64,000 nt of DNA from Adiantum capillus-veneris (Eukaryota; Streptophyta; Polypodiopsida; Polypodiales; Pteridaceae), in contig CM043966.1 of NCBI GenBank assembly GCA_014529385.2, forward strand, positions 88,103,587-88,167,586, written 5' to 3'. Shown in pieces: positions 60,538 to 64,000 of this stretch. Each line of letters opens with the position of its first letter. Within the stretch, counting starts at the first letter, position 1. Both the position numbers and the translations under genes were made by a program. The notes below the pieces were generated by a model. That model worked only from the letters and a program-made list of their open reading frames with translations, did not search any database and was not told the origin of the DNA.

Positions 60538-60840
60538 CTTGGTATCCGTGGATGGTCAATAGAAGAGAATCAATGAACGGTACTATCTTCTGCATTTGCC
60601 TTGTGGCTAGCTCGGCTTCAGTTCTCCACCCTCTCTGTGAATCATAGTCAAAATCAGGAATTCAGGATGGATGAAACTCTTAGTAGCTCCTGGGTCAAAG
60701 AAGATCAGGGCTTTCAAGCCGTTGATTTTACCATAAGCTTTGCACAATTTATTTGAACTTTTAAGATTAATTCCATAAGCAAGCGCTGACACATTAACCA
60801 AGGTATCACATCGTTGATTGAAAAGCTCACCTTAATTATA
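60538..60840 (-). pseudogene. Element L protease, N-terminal half
   Basis: Minus strand: VSALAYGINLKSSNK, INGLKALIFFDPGATKSFIH. DPGATKSFI corresponds to the DSGATHSFI of chromovirus proteases, with Ser changed to Pro. Continues at 43688 after G is removed. Confidence 0.78.
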
Positions 60841-61014
60841 AGATGGACGTAGCGATAATTTATACATGTTTGCAATAATTACTTTGATTATCTAATATCG
60901 GTTTTTACAATCTTGCAAGGAGAACTAGACCACTTGGCAACACCTCATTGGAAGAGATGACGTTGGTGAAGATGACGCTGGTCGTAAAACAAGGTAAAAA
61001 TGGTGGTAAAAAAA

Positions 61015-61045
<31 letters not shown>

Positions 61046-61389
61046 TGGGGTGGGGTGGGGCCGTGTTGGTGGGTAGGAGGAGCAGGGGGGAGGGCGGGCA
61101 GGGGAAGCAAGGACACAAGGAAAGGAGGCAGAGGCAAGGGCAACATTGCAAATAGGCTGATGTGCAGCGATGGTGCAAGGGATAGGGCAACGAGCACGGG
61201 TGCGAGTGCAACAAACAAGGATGCAACGGGGGGGGGGGGGGGGGGGGGGGCAATGGAAAGGAAGCTTAGAGCGTGCAAGGAAAAAGGTTCTTAGGTTTTT
61301 TTCTATGTAACATAGAGTAGAACACAATGTCTTTGCACTTCCTTTAAGTAAGAGGCCACCCTTTGCACCTTGGAGCCTTCCAAGAAACC
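60841..61389. repeat. Stretch with two long G runs
   Basis: G28 at 61018-61045 followed by TGGGG repeats to 61060, and G23 at 61228-61250. Poly-Pro open frames on the minus strand are artefacts of these runs. Nothing else recognised. Confidence 0.85.
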
Positions 61390-61607
61390 TGAAGTCGTGG
61401 AGCGGAGCTTAGATCGACTCACACACACACAGAGATACACAGACAGAGAGCTTACACAATACGCAAAGAATTTGTTGAAGGGTTATCTCCCAAATCTTAT
61501 TATTCACAAAAGTATAAGTGAGTATATACAAAGAGTTAGTGATAAGCGAGTTAAGCGGACGGGCGGCCATATCCGTATAAAAGGCCACTTGGGCTTTAAT
61601 CCCAACA
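61390..61607 (-). repeat. Element F 3' LTR
   Basis: 218 bp, TGAAGTCG...CCCAACA, with only a short CA tract. Confidence 0.88.
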
Positions 61608-61691
61608 ACCTCCCACTTAAAGTCCAATGTGGCACTTTAAGTAACTATAAATCTATGAACATAAATGTACAAAGATTTACATGGCTGCTAT

Positions 61692-62300
61692 CTATCCAAT
61701 GCCCAATAACTCACGACAATGCACAAAGCCCTCTCTTGGAAGTCCCTTTGTGAGTAGATCAGCAGGATTGTCCTTGGTGTGGATCTTCATCAGTTGTATC
61801 TGCTTGTCTTCAAGTACTTCCCTAATGAAGTGGTATTTCACATCAATATGCTTAGTCTTTGAATGGAACACTGGATTCTTTGCCAATTGTATAGCACTTT
61901 GACTATCACAATACAACTCTGGCATATCTACTTTGATTCTCAAGTTTGCTACCAATCTACCAAGCCAAATAACTTCTTTGCATGCCTCATTTGTTGCAAC
62001 ATACTCAGCTTCTATAGTACACTGCGTAATACAATGTTGTAATCGTGATCACCATGATATGGCACCTCCAGCCAATGTAAAGACATAGCCTGATGTAGAT
62101 CTCCTCTTATCCAAGTCTCTTGCATACCCTGAGTCAGTGTATCTTCTGACACTCAAATCCTGACTACCATAGCATATGCGCATACTCTTTGTATGTTTTA
62201 AGTATCTCATTATACCTTTCACTGCCTCCCAATGTTTCTTCTTGTTCACTTCCTCTGTAAGCAAGCTGCCTTCTACATTGGCACTTGTAAGACCCTCTGG
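61692..62300 (-). pseudogene. Element F RNase H
   Basis: Copia-type: HWEAVKGIMRYLKHT, RRYTDSGYARD (first Asp), RRSTSGYVF, YCDSQSAIQLAKNPVFH, KHIDVKYHFIRE and NPADLLTKGLP. One TGA at 62046-62048. The 5' end is fused in frame to the gag tail near 62260. Confidence 0.92.
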
Positions 62301-62799
62301 CGTGATAGAATTAATTAATGACATGCAAAAAGTATTGCAATTGTCTGGCAAAGTGATTAAAAGAAACATAGTCTTCATTGAATCTGATCCAAGCTGTTAA
62401 CTGGCTAAAAATTGTGTGAAGTTCATTGAGATGATTTGACATGGCTGTCTCTTCCTTCATCTTCAAATCCACCAATTTCTTGAGCCAGTAAATCTGAGAA
62501 GCAACACTTTTTTTCTCGTACATACCACATAGCTTTTGCCATATGCCATACGCTGTAGTCTCTTTTGCTACGTTGAAGTCAACATTTTTTGCCAGTATCA
62601 ACATGATTGTGGAACAAACTAACTCGTCAAGATCTTCCCACTCATCTTCAACATATTCTGGTCCCTCCCCTTTGAGCTTCAGTGGCTTCACTTGTTTTTT
62701 CTGCACCAAAACCTGCCAAATTTTCTTCTTCCAAAATGGAAAGTTTGTGCCATCCAGGTTCTTTATGTTGTAAATAGTCTCACTTTGAGAAGATGCCAT
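62300..62799 (-). pseudogene. Element F gag
   Basis: Start at MASSQSETIYNIK (62799), then LDGTNFPFWKKKIW, TTAYGIWQKLCGMY, SNHLNELHTIFSQL and, after a frameshift near 62385, LITLPDNCNTFCMSL: the UBN2-type copia gag. It stops before any zinc knuckle and passes into RNase H. Confidence 0.88.
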
Positions 62800-63846
62800 G
62801 TCTGCCAAACTGTTTACTCCTGGGAAAAATCCGGCAAATTTCCCCCTGTAAACTGGCCTCTTTACACAATAAACAAGTTGTAAACAACAAGCTGAACACC
62901 TCTCCTCAAGAACTGTCAGTATTTTGAAAAATTTTGACAGAGTCTCCCCTGTAAACTGAGCTCTGGAAATCAAAAGATAGCTCAAAAACAACCATAAATA
63001 GCTGACCAATGATAAATCTAAAAATCTCTGTAATATGCTATCCTATAAGCATACACGTCTCCTATTTGGGCGATCACAAAACCTGTATCTGTCTCAAGAC
63101 TGAACCCTGAACAATGCCTCAACGGCCTGACGCATAAGATGCAATCTAGTGTCTACACAAAGTCATACATCCTATGGGATAAAAGTTGCCGCAGAGGATG
63201 CGTGTAGAGGGGAACTCAAGCAACCTAATCCACCTCACACTGGGTAACCCAACCCCCAGTGCTTGGCTTCAAAAAACCTCACACACGACTCTCTCAGATG
63301 GCTCAGCAAACTGCCAAGAACTAGCATACATCCTACAATAGACCAATCACTGTCCTATGACCTCTGCGGCGGTCTGTTTGCTAGTGTGACTGACAACTAG
63401 CAGACCAACAATCACAGTACATCAATCTGCAATACATGCCAATGGTGTCAAGCCGTCGTATGGCCACACCTCCCCTGGAACCTGGCAAGCACAAGAAGTA
63501 GCAATGCAGATTGCAATATATATATCTGATGATATATATGTTACCTGGTCTATAGATGATGCTTTGAAGAATAATGAGTGATGTATGTTGATGCTGATAT
63601 TGATGCCGACCACCTCTTACTTGCCAATCTACACAAGATGGGTTTCTTTGCGGCTAAAACCTATCTTTTGATATAGTGTTCAGAACGAAATTTTGAGGGC
63701 ATAAACAACTTTGAAAGGGGGGTAAAACCCTAGGTCACGTACTGCAAATACTCCCGGAACACCGAGTGTGAATTTCCAAGCTCCGGATCTAGAATCTGCC
63801 TGAAAAGTGCGCGCACACGCGATTACATGAAAACGCACTGAACCTT
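62800..63846 (-). other. Element F untranslated leader
   Basis: About 1 kb between primer site and gag start without coding signal, a usual place for packaging signals. Confidence 0.6.
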
Positions 63847-63860
63847 ACTCTGATACCAAT

Positions 63861-63887
63861 TGAAGTTGCGGAGCTGAGCTTAGATCG

Positions 63888-63971
<84 letters not shown>

Positions 63972-64000
63972 CACAGATACACAGACAGAGAGCTTACACA
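63861..64000 (-). repeat. Element F 5' LTR, partial
   Basis: Cut by the window edge. Contains a CA tract 63889-63969 of about 40 units, much longer than in the other LTR. Confidence 0.9.

Larger units (their letters stand above)
61390..64000 (-). mobile_element. Element F: Ty1/copia with internal deletion, runs off the window
   Basis: 3' LTR 61390-61607 and the start of the 5' LTR at 63861, both TGAAG. Initiator-Met primer site 63847-63858, polypurine AAGTGGGAGG at 61608-61617. Gag and RNase H are present; knuckle, protease, integrase and RT are deleted. Confidence 0.92.

Noticed and set aside
60905-61327. Proline-rich open frames on the minus strand
   Set aside because: Produced by the two G runs; no start context or domain.

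Overview
This window looks like nuclear DNA of a land plant with a large, repeat-rich genome. Nearly everything recognisable belongs to LTR retrotransposons of plant type: Ty3/gypsy with a tRNA-Asp primer site, chromovirus-like Ty3/gypsy, and Ty1/copia with an initiator-Met primer site. Long CT/GA, CA/GT and poly-G tracts are frequent. I see no intact cellular gene, rRNA, tRNA or CRISPR array. I cannot name the species.

Layout. (1) An old, decayed Ty3/gypsy copy 'E' (minus strand, about 28650 down to 1) is split by two younger elements, A (1753-9188) and B (9469-24045, target duplication GTGCC). Both sit inside the same accessory ORF of E, and its reading frame resumes across both sites when one target copy is kept. 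(2) 28690-36200 holds fragments: a nucleic-acid-binding (LINE-ORF1-like) pseudogene, two lone LTRs (30270-30986; 32697-33017), a B-family gag/protease piece on the plus strand (32246-32696), a SINE-like repeat and microsatellites. (3) 36200-40230 is a decayed gypsy gag (J), split by a 2.35-kb non-autonomous element I (37238-39588, TSD AGGAT). (4) 43530-60840 is a deep nest: a chromovirus protease (L) split by G (43689-60537, 141-bp LTRs, TSD CTTGG). G contains a rearranged B-family element C with LTRs in inverted orientation, and C contains H (52615-57474). (5) 61390 to the end is a copia element F whose gag is fused to RNase H by an internal deletion.

Main points. B, E and C share an unusual downstream module: integrase, then a charged linker, a second retropepsin-like protease and a tail with W-x-P-K motifs. 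B also keeps the usual protease upstream of RT, and its integrase HHCC zinc region is duplicated in tandem with no length change. B and E carry a roughly 2-kb non-coding spacer with recurring 18-22-bp palindromes ahead of a coiled-coil accessory ORF. A has lost its RT, and the gap is filled by a 58-bp inverted copy of sequence identical to B's left LTR. All coding regions are broken by stops or frameshifts, so every element here looks dead or non-autonomous.
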